Assembly (NCBI RefSeq): GCF_048544455.1
Contig: NC_133538.1
Location: 456,705,311 to 456,769,310 of the forward strand
Length of the DNA: 64,000 nucleotides
Direction of reading: 5' to 3'
From: Silene latifolia
Taxonomy: Eukaryota; Streptophyta; Magnoliopsida; Caryophyllales; Caryophyllaceae
A program made the position numbers and the translations under genes. Below are positions 35,344 through 45,000 of the stretch, piece after piece; position 1 is the stretch's first letter, and every line of letters begins with the position of its first letter. The notes beneath the pieces are model-generated. The model was not told the DNA's origin. It saw only the letters and a list, made by a program, of their open reading frames with translations, and searched no databases.

Positions 35344-35419
35344 TGTTATTATTATTATTATTATTAATTTTTTTTTTATTAAGGATGCGCTCAGCTTTCA
35401 TTAAAAGAAAAATAAAAGT
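35344..35419 (-). other. REL-LINE 3' untranslated tail with TTA repeats
   Basis: On the minus strand, after the natural stop (TAA, 35420-35422) come about 25 ordinary bases, an A run near 35370, then TAA repeats at 35344-35365. Before Reina-1 inserted these ran directly into the CAA/CAG repeats at 29869-29995. This would be the 3' end of the LINE. Confidence 0.6.
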
Positions 35420-35624
35420 TTACATGAAATTGGTGGGGAGCCGAGAGACAATCTGGGCTCATACACCCTTAGCAACAGCAAAGCTAAGTCTAGTAAAAAT
35501 GTAAGCGGCCACCCGAGCCCCTGCATCCTGAGATACCGAGAATTTCTGGATCCGCTTGAGCAAGACAACAGCATCCGAACCCAGCTCCCCAAGTGAAGAG
35601 AAAGAGAAAGGAAGGAAACCATAA
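35420..35624 (-). pseudogene. REL-LINE C-terminal fragment
   Basis: The minus strand translates to GFLPFSFSSLGELGSDAV, then KFSVSQDAGARVAAYIFTRL, FAVAKGV, one TGA (35459-35461) and AQIVSRLPTNFM before TAA. It continues, codon for codon, the reading frame that stops at 56823: the split is AGY to GF across the Athila-A insertion. It is therefore the end of the same protein, displaced by 21 kb. Confidence 0.88.
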
Positions 35625-36816
35625 TGATGTATCACTTTCATATATGCTTTTATAGCTCCCTTTACATCATATTTCATACCGTTTCGTGCCTATTATATCA
35701 TTTATATGCCTTATTTCAATGAATTGTCGATACTGCCGCTATTTTATGTTTTGATGCAGAAATGACTCGTTATGAGTATGATCAAGCTGAGATTGGCGTG
35801 GCGGAGACGGCATAGAAGAATACACGAAGCATGGCACGGGAAACGAGGAATCATGAAGACTGGAAGTCAAAGTAGAGAAGAAGGGACCTGTGAGCTAGTT
35901 CCTCGATCGAGTCACTGCTGACTCGATCGAGCACTTCTGACTCGATCGAGTCACCTCTGACTCGATCGAGGATCCTTTCTGGCGGATTTATTTCCGGAAT
36001 TTCCTAAAACACTTATCTTTTATTATAAATTGGAAACTCGTGTTTATTGTTGAATTACGTTATATTTTTGCTAAGTAATCTTCTTTGAAACTCTCTTAAG
36101 AACCCTACTCTTCCTTTTGTATGGTACTAATCTTTCCCCATTAATTTAATCATTGTTTTATGTTCTTCAATTATTGTTTTCATCTTGCAATTATGTTTTC
36201 GTCTTTAATTAAGTTTGTTGTTGTTATTACAATCATGAGTAGCTAATCCCCTCATCTAGGATGAAGGGGATCTAGGTTGATTAAAAGGGAAAGTCAATTA
36301 ATTGCTAATGGTATCATTAAAGTTGTTGTTTGATTGTTGTAATTCTTCTAGTTAATCACTTGAGGCCCGAGTTATTAATTAGTGTAGCGAATCGATCCTA
36401 TCGCCGACCGGGTTAGAATTGATATAGGCTGCGACAATCAAATAGAGAGTATCTAATCATAGCGACCGCATATTAGAATCGATCTAAAGGGCATAATGGA
36501 GTCGACCGATCTTATGACCTTAAACAACTTGATAGATTTAGTAATTGATTGATAATCCCCGACTGATTGACCTAGCGAACCTAATTCCTAGACTTTTAAT
36601 ATTATTGTTATTCATCACTTAATTACATTGCAATTAGTTTGTTAGAATCAACTCAAAACAAAACCCCGAAATTGGTTACTTCTAGGCAATTTAAATACTC
36701 TTGGACTTAGCTTTCACCGCCTCCCTGTGGATTCGATACCTGTCTTATCACTAGCTATTCTTGTTAGTCCTGAGATAGTTTTACTTTGATTTGGTAATAC
36801 GACTTTAGCCATATCA
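35625..36816 (+). repeat. Athila-A 5' LTR
   Basis: 1192 bp, starting TGATGTATCAC and ending CATATCA. It matches 55635-56817 with a few short indels. It contains the four-copy palindrome array at 35902-35970. Confidence 0.93.
35902..35970 (+). repeat. Four-copy CTCGATCGAG array in the Athila-A 5' LTR
   Basis: Perfect 10-bp palindromes begin at 35902, 35922, 35941 and 35961. Spacers are TCACTGCTGA, CACTTCTGA and TCACCTCTGA. The 3' LTR has the same array. Confidence 0.92.
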
Positions 36817-36820
36817 AATT

Positions 36821-36838
36821 TGGCGCCGTTGCGGGAGG
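36821..36838 (+). other. Athila-A primer binding site (tRNA-Asp type)
   Basis: TGGCGCCGTTGC lies four bases after the LTR end. The remainder (GGGAGG) departs from the usual CGGGGA continuation. Confidence 0.85.
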
Positions 36839-36935
36839 CAACAATTGTTTAGTCTTTCTCGTGTTTATTTTGTCTTTTGTCTCGGGGAACCCAGTTCCTT
36901 GAGACCGTTCTTACACTTTCTTATTAGTTCTGTTT

Positions 36936-37995
36936 ATGCCCAGGTCTAATAGGTCCGAGATTATTCCTTTTGATCCTGAACCTGAGAAGACTTTTCGCTA
37001 CAGACGGAAATTTAATCAAGAAGTGAGTCAAGTAGAAGACTTGAATATACTTGACGTCGAAACGGCGAGCCCTACAGACAAACCGATCGGTCCTACGAAG
37101 AGGAAGAGGAAGAAATTCCTATCTCTGATATTCCTATTCCCGAAACTCCTGCTTCTCGAAAATATCATCATGTCTACCCTAGCTACTCACTGAGCCAACC
37201 TTAGATTCTATTCCACAAGGTTTCAAGTTGCCCACTTCTACCAATGGAACATTCGAGATTCGGCCATCTTACATTAATTTGGTGGAACGAAACATGTTTG
37301 GAGGGACAAACTTGAGGACCCCGCAACGCATATGGAAAAGTTTGTCACTTCTTGTTCAATCCCATTAACAAATGGAGTGACACAAGACCAAGTTAAGCGG
37401 TGCTCTTTCCTTTCTCTCCGAAAGATGGAGTCTGCGAGTGGTTAAGAGATATGGATATGGATACAGAAGGAGTTACAGACTGGAATTCCTTGGCTCTTGC
37501 TTTCTACAAGAGGTACTTCCCGCCTCAGAAGACTAATGCTTTGAGGAATCAAATTACTAGTTTCAAGCAAGCGGCCATCAAGATTTGAACGAAGCTTGGA
37601 CTCGCTTCAAGCGTTTAGTTCGATCGCTTCCCATCATGGTTTCCCAAAGTGGTTCCTTTGCAACCGCTTTTATAACGGGTTGTTTGACGATCATCGTGCC
37701 CTTTTGGATTCATCTGCTAATGGGAGGTTTCAAGATAACACACTAGATGGTGACGCGTGGAAGTTGATTGATCGATTGCTACCCATACCGCGAGGTATGG
37801 AAATCCCTAGGGAAGCACGCGAGGTACGGGGTTGATAGTGCTTTGGCGTTTGGAGGCTATTTCTCCCCAGATTGCTTGAGATGAAGACTACCCAATCATT
37901 GGGTAGTAAAGAGAGAGTTCATGCTATGAGTCAGCAAGTAGAGGAGACTTGTGCTAGATGCGGTTTGGATGGTCATGGTGCGGTGATTGTATGAG
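36936..37995 (+). pseudogene. gag: Athila-A Gag, fragmented
   Basis: Frames at 36936-37193, 37400-37588 and 37596-37835 together show an Athila-type Gag. It starts MPRSNRSEIIPFDPEPEKTF. Capsid motifs LALAFYKRYFPPQKTNALRN and HHGFPKWFLCNRFYNGL follow, then DAWKLIDRLL. A zinc knuckle near 37950-37995 reads CARCGLDGHG. A one-base deletion throws its last cysteine (DCM) out of frame. At least four frameshifts or stops are seen. Confidence 0.82.
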
Positions 37996-38000
37996 CACGT

Positions 38001-38690
38001 TTGAGCGGGTTCTCGCCTTTCAAAGCTTACGGACAAGGTGCACAAGGTACACCTTTCTCCAACTTCTACAATGAAAGAACGAAGGAACACCCTTTCCTTC
38101 AATGGTCTAGCCAGAATGTGCAAAATCCGCAGCAGTCACAACCGCAAAAGAATACTTATATCCCTCCCAATAATCGCGGTAATCAACAACAAGGGGGATA
38201 TCAAAGGCAAAATCAAGGAGGCCAGGTTAGCTTCAACAATCAATATCAGCGGCCTCCTCAAGAAACTCCTCAACAAATTCCTCAACAAGCTCCGAATAAT
38301 GATATGGCAGAGTTGCGCAATCTTTTGCAACAAACTTTGTCAATGCAGCAGGCGACGGCTCGTTTTCGAGTTGATTGCCCATAACAAGATGCTAGATAAT
38401 CAAGTGGCTCAGATGGCACTTCAAAACCCATCAAAACAGGCCGGGGGTCTTCCTCCTCAAGGCAAGCAAGCTCATGAGCAAGCTAATGTTATTCAGCTGA
38501 GGAGCGGTACTTCTTATACGAATCCCGACCTGCAAAGTCTTGAAAATGAAGTGCCCATTACTGTTGATGAAGTCCCTTACATGCATCCCAAAGGATTGGG
38601 TAATTTGGAACTTAGTGATGATGAGAAAGAGCCTGACGAAGTTGAAACACGAGTGACGATAAAAGTAAAAAGGCGAGAAAGTCAACTCCA
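38001..38690 (+). pseudogene. gag: Athila-A Gag C-terminal region, Gln/Asn-rich
   Basis: It reads FNERTKEHP-type sequence, then NNRGNQQQGGYQRQNQGGQ, then MAELRNLLQQTLSMQQATA. After a frameshift come MLDNQVAQMALQNPSKQAG and VIQLRSGTSY. These are standard Athila Gag-protease spacer motifs. The acidic end leads straight into a palindrome array that is itself translated. Confidence 0.75.
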
Positions 38691-38694
38691 GGTT

Positions 38695-38765
38695 CTCGAC
38701 CGAGTCACAGGCGACTCGATCGAGGATCCACCCAGCTCGATCGAGTCACCCCTGACTCGATCGAG
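38695..38765 (+). repeat. Palindrome array inside the Athila-A coding region
   Basis: CTCGACCGAG at 38695 and CTCGATCGAG at 38715, 38736 and 38756 give spacing 20, 21, 20. In the surrounding frame it encodes LDRVTGDSIEDPPSSIESPL. Confidence 0.88.
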
Positions 38766-38774
38766 GATCCAGTA

Positions 38775-39640
38775 TTGCCAGCAGACGGTGTTTCAAAAGT
38801 CGTTTCTAAGGATAAGCAAGCCGAGCCCATAACTATTTCTCTACCTTTTCCTCACCGACAACAAAAATCCAAGCTGGATAAGCAGTTCGGTAAGTTTATG
38901 GAGGTCGTGAAGAATCTACAGGTAAGTGTCCCTTTTACTGAATTGATTACTCAAGTGCCGGCTTATGCAAAGTTCATGAAGGAGATTTTGACAAGGAAGA
39001 GATCCTTTGACGCGGTGGAAACTATTGCTTACACTCAGAAGTGCAGTGCCATGTTGCCAATTAACTCACCACCGAAATTAAAGGATCCAGGAAGTTTTTC
39101 TATCCCTTGTCAAATTGGTCATCTTTCTATTAGTAAAGCTCTTTGTGATTTGGGAGCTAGTGTCAGTGTTATGCCGTATTCTATCTGTAAAAAGTTAAAT
39201 ATGGGTCCGTTGACGATTCTAATATGACACTGCGATGGCCGATAGAATCGTTAAACACCCTCTAGGGGTGTTAGAGGATGTTCCCGTTCGAATAGGGAAG
39301 TTTTCATCCCCGTTGATTTTGTTGTCATGGACATGGTGAAGACAACCAAATCCCTATCATCTTGGGCACTGTTCTTACATACTGCGGGGCGGTTATAGAT
39401 GTTAGGCAAGGGAGATTGACCTTAGCTGTGGGGGATGACACGATTATTTTCAACTTAGAAAAAGCATTGAAAAACCCCATGATAGAAGAGACTTGTCATA
39501 GTATAGATGTTGTTGATTTTACTATTGATGAGTGTCTTCCTATGTGTTTTGACAGGATCCTCCGGAGATTGCCCTGGTTTCGATCCACCGATCGACGGGT
39601 TCATGGAGTCCAGAAGTTCATCGAATTGAGAAGCTTCTAA
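38775..39640 (+). pseudogene. pol: Athila-A protease region
   Basis: The frame at 38775-39227 has KLDKQFGKFMEVVKNLQVSV, PAYAKFMKEIL and KCSAMLPINSPPKLKDPGSF. The protease active site is ALCDLGASVSVMPYSI (D-L-G in Athila). After lesions near 39228-39360 the frame at 39362-39640 shows GAVIDVRQGRLTLAVGDD. It would cleave the element polyprotein. Confidence 0.85.
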
Positions 39641-39689
39641 CTGGAGAGGAATGCCCACATCAGAAGGTATACAGTTTGGGTGTCACACT

Positions 39690-40800
39690 TAAGGTAACTG
39701 AGGTAAAGAAACCTGAATTGAAACCCCTTCCCTCTCATCTCAAATATGAATTTCTTGATGATCGTGAAATGAACCCGTGATTGTCAATGCTAACCTAATC
39801 AAGGTCAACTATCTGCTTTGTTGGCTGTTTTGAGAACTCATAAAAAGGCAATTGGGTATAGCATTGACGATCTCAAAGGTATTAGTCCTGACTTTTGTAT
39901 GCATAGAATTCACTTGGAAGAAGGCCACAAGCCTAGTGCACAAGGTCGAGATTTTGGCTAAATCCTCCAATGCAGGAGGTGGTAAGAAAAGAGGTACAGA
40001 AATTGCTTGATCTTTGGTATTATTTTCTCTATTTCGATTCTAAGTGGGTCGATCTGTCCAAGTTGTACCTAAGAAGGGAGGTACTACAGTAGTAAAGAAT
40101 GATAAAAATGAATTGATTGCTACTAGACTTGTCACAGGATGGAGGATGTGCATTGACTATAGGAAGTTGAACACGGCCACTAAAAAGGACCATTTCCCAC
40201 TTCCTTACATTGACCAAATGTTAGAGAGATTAGCATGTCATAGTTATTTCTGTTACCTAGATGGCTACTCCGGTTTCTTTCAGATACCCATTCATCCTGA
40301 GGATCAGGAAAAGACCACTTTCACTTGTCCATATGGTGTATTTGCTTATAGGAGGATGCCCTTCGGTTTATGTAACGCTCCTGCTACCTTTCAGCGTTGT
40401 ATGATGGCCATATTTTCTGATTACATAGAGTCTATCATGGAAGTCTTTATGGATGATTTCGGTGTATATGGTACGATTTTGATGTTTGCTTGAGAAACTT
40501 GACTAAGGTTTTGCAGTGAATGTGAGGAGAGCAACCTTGTTCTCAACCGGGAAAAGTGCCACTTCATGGTTACTGAAGGAGTGGTACTCGGTCATTTGGT
40601 GTCAGGTAAGGGCATTCAAGTGGATAAAGCTAAGGTTGAGGTAATTGAGCAACTCCGTGCCTTGGTTAATGTTAAAAGTGTGCGTAGTTTTCTTGGTCAT
40701 GCAGGGTTCTATCGCCGCTTTATAAAGGATTTTTCTAAAATTGCTCAACCTCTAACTCGGCTTCTTCATAAAGATGCTCCTTTTGTGTTTACGACAAGTG
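39690..40800 (+). pseudogene. pol: Athila-A reverse transcriptase
   Basis: The lead-in KPELKPLPSHLKYEFLDD (about 39710) precedes the RT. The main ORF at 40044-40493 has VPKKGGTTVVKNDKNELI, GWRMCIDYRKLN, FCYLDGYSGFFQIPI, RRMPFGLCNAPATFQRCM and the catalytic FMDD. A deletion near 40480 shifts the frame. CHFMVTEGVVLGHLVSGKGI and SFLGHAGFYRRFIKDF follow in the frame at 40566-41042. Stops around 39830-40030 break the N-terminal part. Confidence 0.87.
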
Positions 40801-41200
40801 TGTTCAAGCCTTTGACAGGATCAAACAAGCACTTATCTCAGCTCCTATTATCCGATCACCGGATTGGAGCCTTCCTTTTGAGATTATGTGCGATGCCAGT
40901 GACTATGCAGTTGGAGCTGTTTTGGGACAGCGAAAGGACAAGGTGTTACATGCCATTTATTATGCAAGCAAGACTCTCGACGATGCACAAATCAACTATG
41001 CTACTACAGAGAAGGAGCTTCTTGCAGTTGTCTATTCTTTAGACAAATTTAGAGCTTATCTTGTTGGTTCTAAAGTTATCGTACACACACCACCATGCAG
41101 CTTTAAAATATCTTTTAACCAAACAAGAGGCTAAACCTAGACTTATTAGATGGATTTTATTATTGCAAGAATTTGATTTGGAAATCCGTGATAAGTCCGT
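40800..41200 (+). pseudogene. pol: Athila-A RNase H
   Basis: The frame at 40886-41134 reads MCDASDYAVGAVLGQRKDK, YYASKTLDDAQINYATTEKE and [19 protein letters not shown], the gypsy RNase H pattern. Frameshifts flank it, and the later DH motif (TDHAAL in most relatives) is disrupted. Confidence 0.85.
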
Positions 41201-41363
41201 GCTTTGAAAATGTTGTTGCGAGATCATTTGTCCAGATTGAGATTCTCGGAAGAGAGATTTTGCCCATCGATGATTCTTTTCCAGGCGACCATCTTCTAGT
41301 GTAGCGCAAATACTCCATGGTTTGCAGATTATGCCAATTATTTGGTAGGAGGAACGCTTCCTC

Positions 41364-42248
41364 TTGACTTATCTTATCGCGAAGAAGAGGTTCATGCATG
41401 ATGTGAAGAGGTACTTCTGGGACGATCCCTACCTGTTCCGAGAGTGTGCTGATGGTATATACAGACGATGTATCCCAGAGGGTGAGGTACGTGCCATCCT
41501 TTCTCATTGTCACTCTTCTTCGTATGGTGGTCATCACGGTCCTTCTAGGACATTTGCTAAGGTAATGCAATCGGGTTTTTATTGGCCTACTATCCTTAAG
41601 GATGCTACTAACTTTGTCCGTTCTTGTGATGCTTGTCAAAGAACTGGCAATATCTCGCAAAGGCATGAGATGCCTCAAACTGGAATCTCCGAAGTAGAGA
41701 TTTTTGATGTTTGGGGCATTGATTACCAAGGGCCGTTCCCTACATCTTTTGGGAACCAATACATATTAGTAGCTGTAGATTATGTTTCTAAATGGGTGGA
41801 GGCAATTGCCACCCCCACTTGTGATGCTAAATCTGTTGTTAAGTTGTTTCAGAAGACTATCTTTCCACGGTTTGGAGTGCCTCGCGCAGTGATTAGTGAT
41901 GGAGGCACGCATTTCAATGAGCGTCATCTCAATTCTCTCATGAAGAAATATGGCGTTACACACCGAAGAGGACTGGCTTATCATCCTCAAACCAGTGGAC
42001 AAGTAGAAGTTTCCAACAGAGAGTCAAAACAGATCTTGGAAAAGGTGGTAAGCAAGAATAGAAAGGATTGGAGTCGGAAGCTCGATGATACTTTGTGGGC
42101 TTACCGTCGCTTTGCCTTCAAAACGCCGATTGGCACCTCACCTTACCGACTTGTCTATGGCAAGTCCTGTCATTTACCGGTGGAGCTTGAGTATAGGGCT
42201 ATGTGGGCCATCAAGGAGCTGAATATGGATCCCTCATTTGGCGGGTGA
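41364..42248 (+). pseudogene. pol: Athila-A integrase
   Basis: The 294-residue open frame has the HHCC finger ([16 protein letters not shown] ... CDACQRTGN). The core acidic residues lie in [27 protein letters not shown] and [37 protein letters not shown] follows. It is the best preserved domain of the element. A frameshift near 42240 separates it from the C-terminal part. Confidence 0.9.
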
Positions 42249-42608
42249 GAAACGATCGATGCGGTTGAATGAGCTAGGCAATTTCGATTGCATGCCTATG
42301 ATAGTGCTCAAGTTTACAAGGAGCGAACGAAGAAGTGGCATGACAAGCATATCTTGCAAAGAGAATTTCATGTTGGTGAGAAAGTTCTCTTATTTAACTC
42401 TCGTTTGCGCTTGTTTCCGTAAATTGAAGAGTAGATGGTCCGGACCGTTCATCATTCGATGTGAACAAATTTGGGTCAGTTACACTGCATTCTGACACGG
42501 GAAAGACCTTCAAAGTGAATGGGCAACGCTTGAAGACGTACTATGAAGGTGCTTTCGTGGGGATCATAGAGGCTCTTGACCTCTTCCCCATTGATTCTTC
42601 TCACTGAT
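42238..42608 (+). pseudogene. pol: Athila-A integrase C-terminal end
   Basis: Frame-broken sequence carrying RLNELGNFD, WHDKHI, EFHVGEKVLLF and KLKSRWSGPF. It ends TFKVNGQRLKTYYEGAF and a stop near 42606. This is the normal end of Athila pol. Confidence 0.8.
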
Positions 42609-43660
42609 GAAGAATTACGGTCGTGCGGGACCGCAAAAACCAGCGCTACCGAGAGGCAGCTCGGATTTTGTAAATCATTAGTTTGTAATTAGAATTTAAA
42701 TTCACATATTGCTTTTGTTTTTATGTTTCTTTGAACTTGGAGAGACGAGGAGAGGGTACTTGATGTGCTTTCAAGTGTCTTTTGCAGGAAATTTGACGGG
42801 ATTTGAAGTTATGAGTAACAAATGACGAAGAAAGGAGCTGGACACTGCTTCTTCTCGATCGAGTCAATGGCGACTCGATCGAGGAACCTATTGACTCGAT
42901 CGAGTCACTTGCGACTCGATCGAGGAACTGCGCTGAATTCAAAAAGTTTAAAGCGAGAGCTGGGTAGTCTGAAATTGGATCCTCGACCGAGTCACCCGCG
43001 ACTCGATCGAGGAACCAAAATAAACCCGATTCCGCGTTTTCCTTTTCTTGCCCGGTTTTGTGTTTAATTGCTCTTATTTCCTTCACTTTTCTTCTTCCTT
43101 TTTCGACATACTTCCTGCATTCCTTCCTCCTCTACTACTCATTCTCTCTTTGTTCATCATAATCATCATCAAAACTCACTAAAACTTTGTGCTTTCTTGC
43201 TTATTAATTGATTGAATCATTCTCTTGTGCTTATTTTCTCAATTCCATTGCTTGAATTACTCAGGTAAGTCGCGAAATTGCTCTTATTTGTCTCGAAAAT
43301 TCTGATTTTTGTTGCTTAAATCTTGAGTTTATTGCATTAAATACTCCCTTGCTAGTATACAATTGCTATTTCCTTGCTTTCTAGCCCCTTATTTGTTGAC
43401 ATTCATGCCTAATTTGCTAATTTGGGAATTAGGGTTCTTCAAAATCCGGGTAGAAATTTTGCATTAAATTGGTTAGAATTGTATTCTATTGCTTGGAATC
43501 TTCAATATTTGATATATACTCATGTTCCCCTAAGTTTTTGGATGCTTTCATTGTCATTTGGAGTCTTAAAGATTGATTTTTCGGACCCATACATGCCAAA
43601 ACCGGGACTGTTTTTGTGACATTGTTGGAGCTTAATTTTCTACTTGTTCTTCTGTAGATA
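42609..43660 (+). other. Athila-A spacer between pol and the 3' ORF
   Basis: Non-coding sequence with a six-copy palindrome array at 42854-43011. T-rich sequence around 43080-43650 contains plant-like splice-acceptor runs (TTCTGTAG at 43651-43658 directly before the ORF start). The 3' ORF may therefore be expressed from a spliced RNA, as proposed for env-like genes; inferred only. Confidence 0.6.
42854..43011 (+). repeat. Six-copy CTCGATCGAG array upstream of the 3' ORF
   Basis: Copies start at 42854, 42874, 42895, 42915, then 42982 (CTCGACCGAG) and 43002. Spacing is 20, 21, 20, then a gap, then 20. Confidence 0.9.
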
Positions 43661-45000
43661 ATGTCGACTTCCAGGCAAGGTAATAAGCGGACTAGAGAAA
43701 GGAGAGCACCGGTTCAACAACCCGAAGTAATTCCTGAGGAGGTTGTGTCTTCGGAGGATGATTTGTCTCCCTTAGACGATTATCCATTTATTGAATTTCG
43801 TGACAAAGTGCAAAAGGACAGGTTTGTGTATCTGTTATCCAAGTCTATGAGTGCCACCCGATGCGTGGACAGAGAAATTTTGCGCACATTGAAGATCGAC
43901 GATATTATGTTTGGTATGTTTAACGAGATTGGGCTGCAGGGTCTTTTCACGCTCCACGAGTTATCTTACCCTGCCCTGACTCTTGAATTTCTGAGTTCTT
44001 TTACTTATTTGCCCAGTGATCACCTAATCAGATTTCGTTTGCTTAATGTTGAACGGTCTTTGACCTTTGGCCGTATTTCTGAAATCCTGGGATTGGATAA
44101 ACATACTGAAGGGGACTTGTATGGTGTTGGTGGGTTGTCTGCTACTCGTTATTTCCCTCTGTTTACTGGTTATATGGATGCGGACGTTAGTGCCATGGCT
44201 TTGTTAGATGTCCAACACGTTTGCCTTCGTATGTTTTTGAGGTATCTGAGTTATTTCTTTGTATGGTGGTGATAAGAGCAAGACCTCCACTATTGAGGTC
44301 TTAATACTTGCTAGTTATTTGAATCCTTTTAGGGAGGCGACATTCCAATTCTCTCCCCGCTCTTGTCTCTCTCGATTTGATAGGGGCGATTGGGAGGTAC
44401 GGGAACCTTACCGTGGTGCTCTTGTCACCAAAATTGCTAGGGCTATTTGTGATTTTGAGGGTGATGACCCATATGAGCCCATGGCTGACTATGAGCCACT
44501 TGTTGATGATGACCACCTTCGCTACGACATTTCCTATATTGATATTAAGAATGGGAAGGACCATTACTGGAGGGTCCACGGTGAGTCATACATGCTTCTT
44601 CCTTGCGCCCGTTTGCCTGCTGTTGAGCCCCTCGATGAGAGTACGGCTGTGGAGCGACCCCCACCCGTCACTTATCTGATTCCCGAGGATCTTTTGATTA
44701 CTTTTCTTGGGTCTAGCACTACCACCACCACCGGCGGGCGCCGGAGACGTCGAGCACCCACTACCCATCTGCCAGGTTCCTACCAGCCCGCTCCTCCTCC
44801 ACCTCCTTCAGCCTATTCCACTTCAGGCTATGCTCCAGGTTACCATTTTGATCCCGTCGTTGAACGGGAAGTGAGGATGCATACTGGCATCAACACTGCT
44901 TTGACAGAGAGGAGGATGTGGGAACAGATGGAGGCTATGACTTTAGCTTCAGGGGGCGTGTCGCGGTGTGTCACCTTCTTACTACACTACTCCCGGTGAC
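43661..45000 (+). pseudogene. Athila-A ORF in the env position (ATHILA ORF-1-like)
   Basis: The frame 43661-44272 starts MSTSRQGNKRTRERRAPVQQ. It contains LHELSYPALTLEFLSSF and VERSLTFGRISEILGLD, resembling the Arabidopsis ATHILA ORF-1 family. A one-base insertion near 44260 shifts to the frame 44259-44999 (YGGDKSKTSTIEVLILASYL, then ARAICDFEGDDPYE, then a proline-rich stretch near 44785-44815). No convincing membrane segment, signal peptide or furin-like site is visible, so an envelope role is not supported. The function of the family is unknown. The end is uncertain, since frames change again near 44970. Confidence 0.75.

Noticed and set aside
35902..43011. Regular short palindromes with spacers, CRISPR-like at first sight
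   Set aside because: Repeats are 10 bp with about 10-bp spacers, lie in plant retrotransposons, and have no cas genes. CRISPR is excluded.
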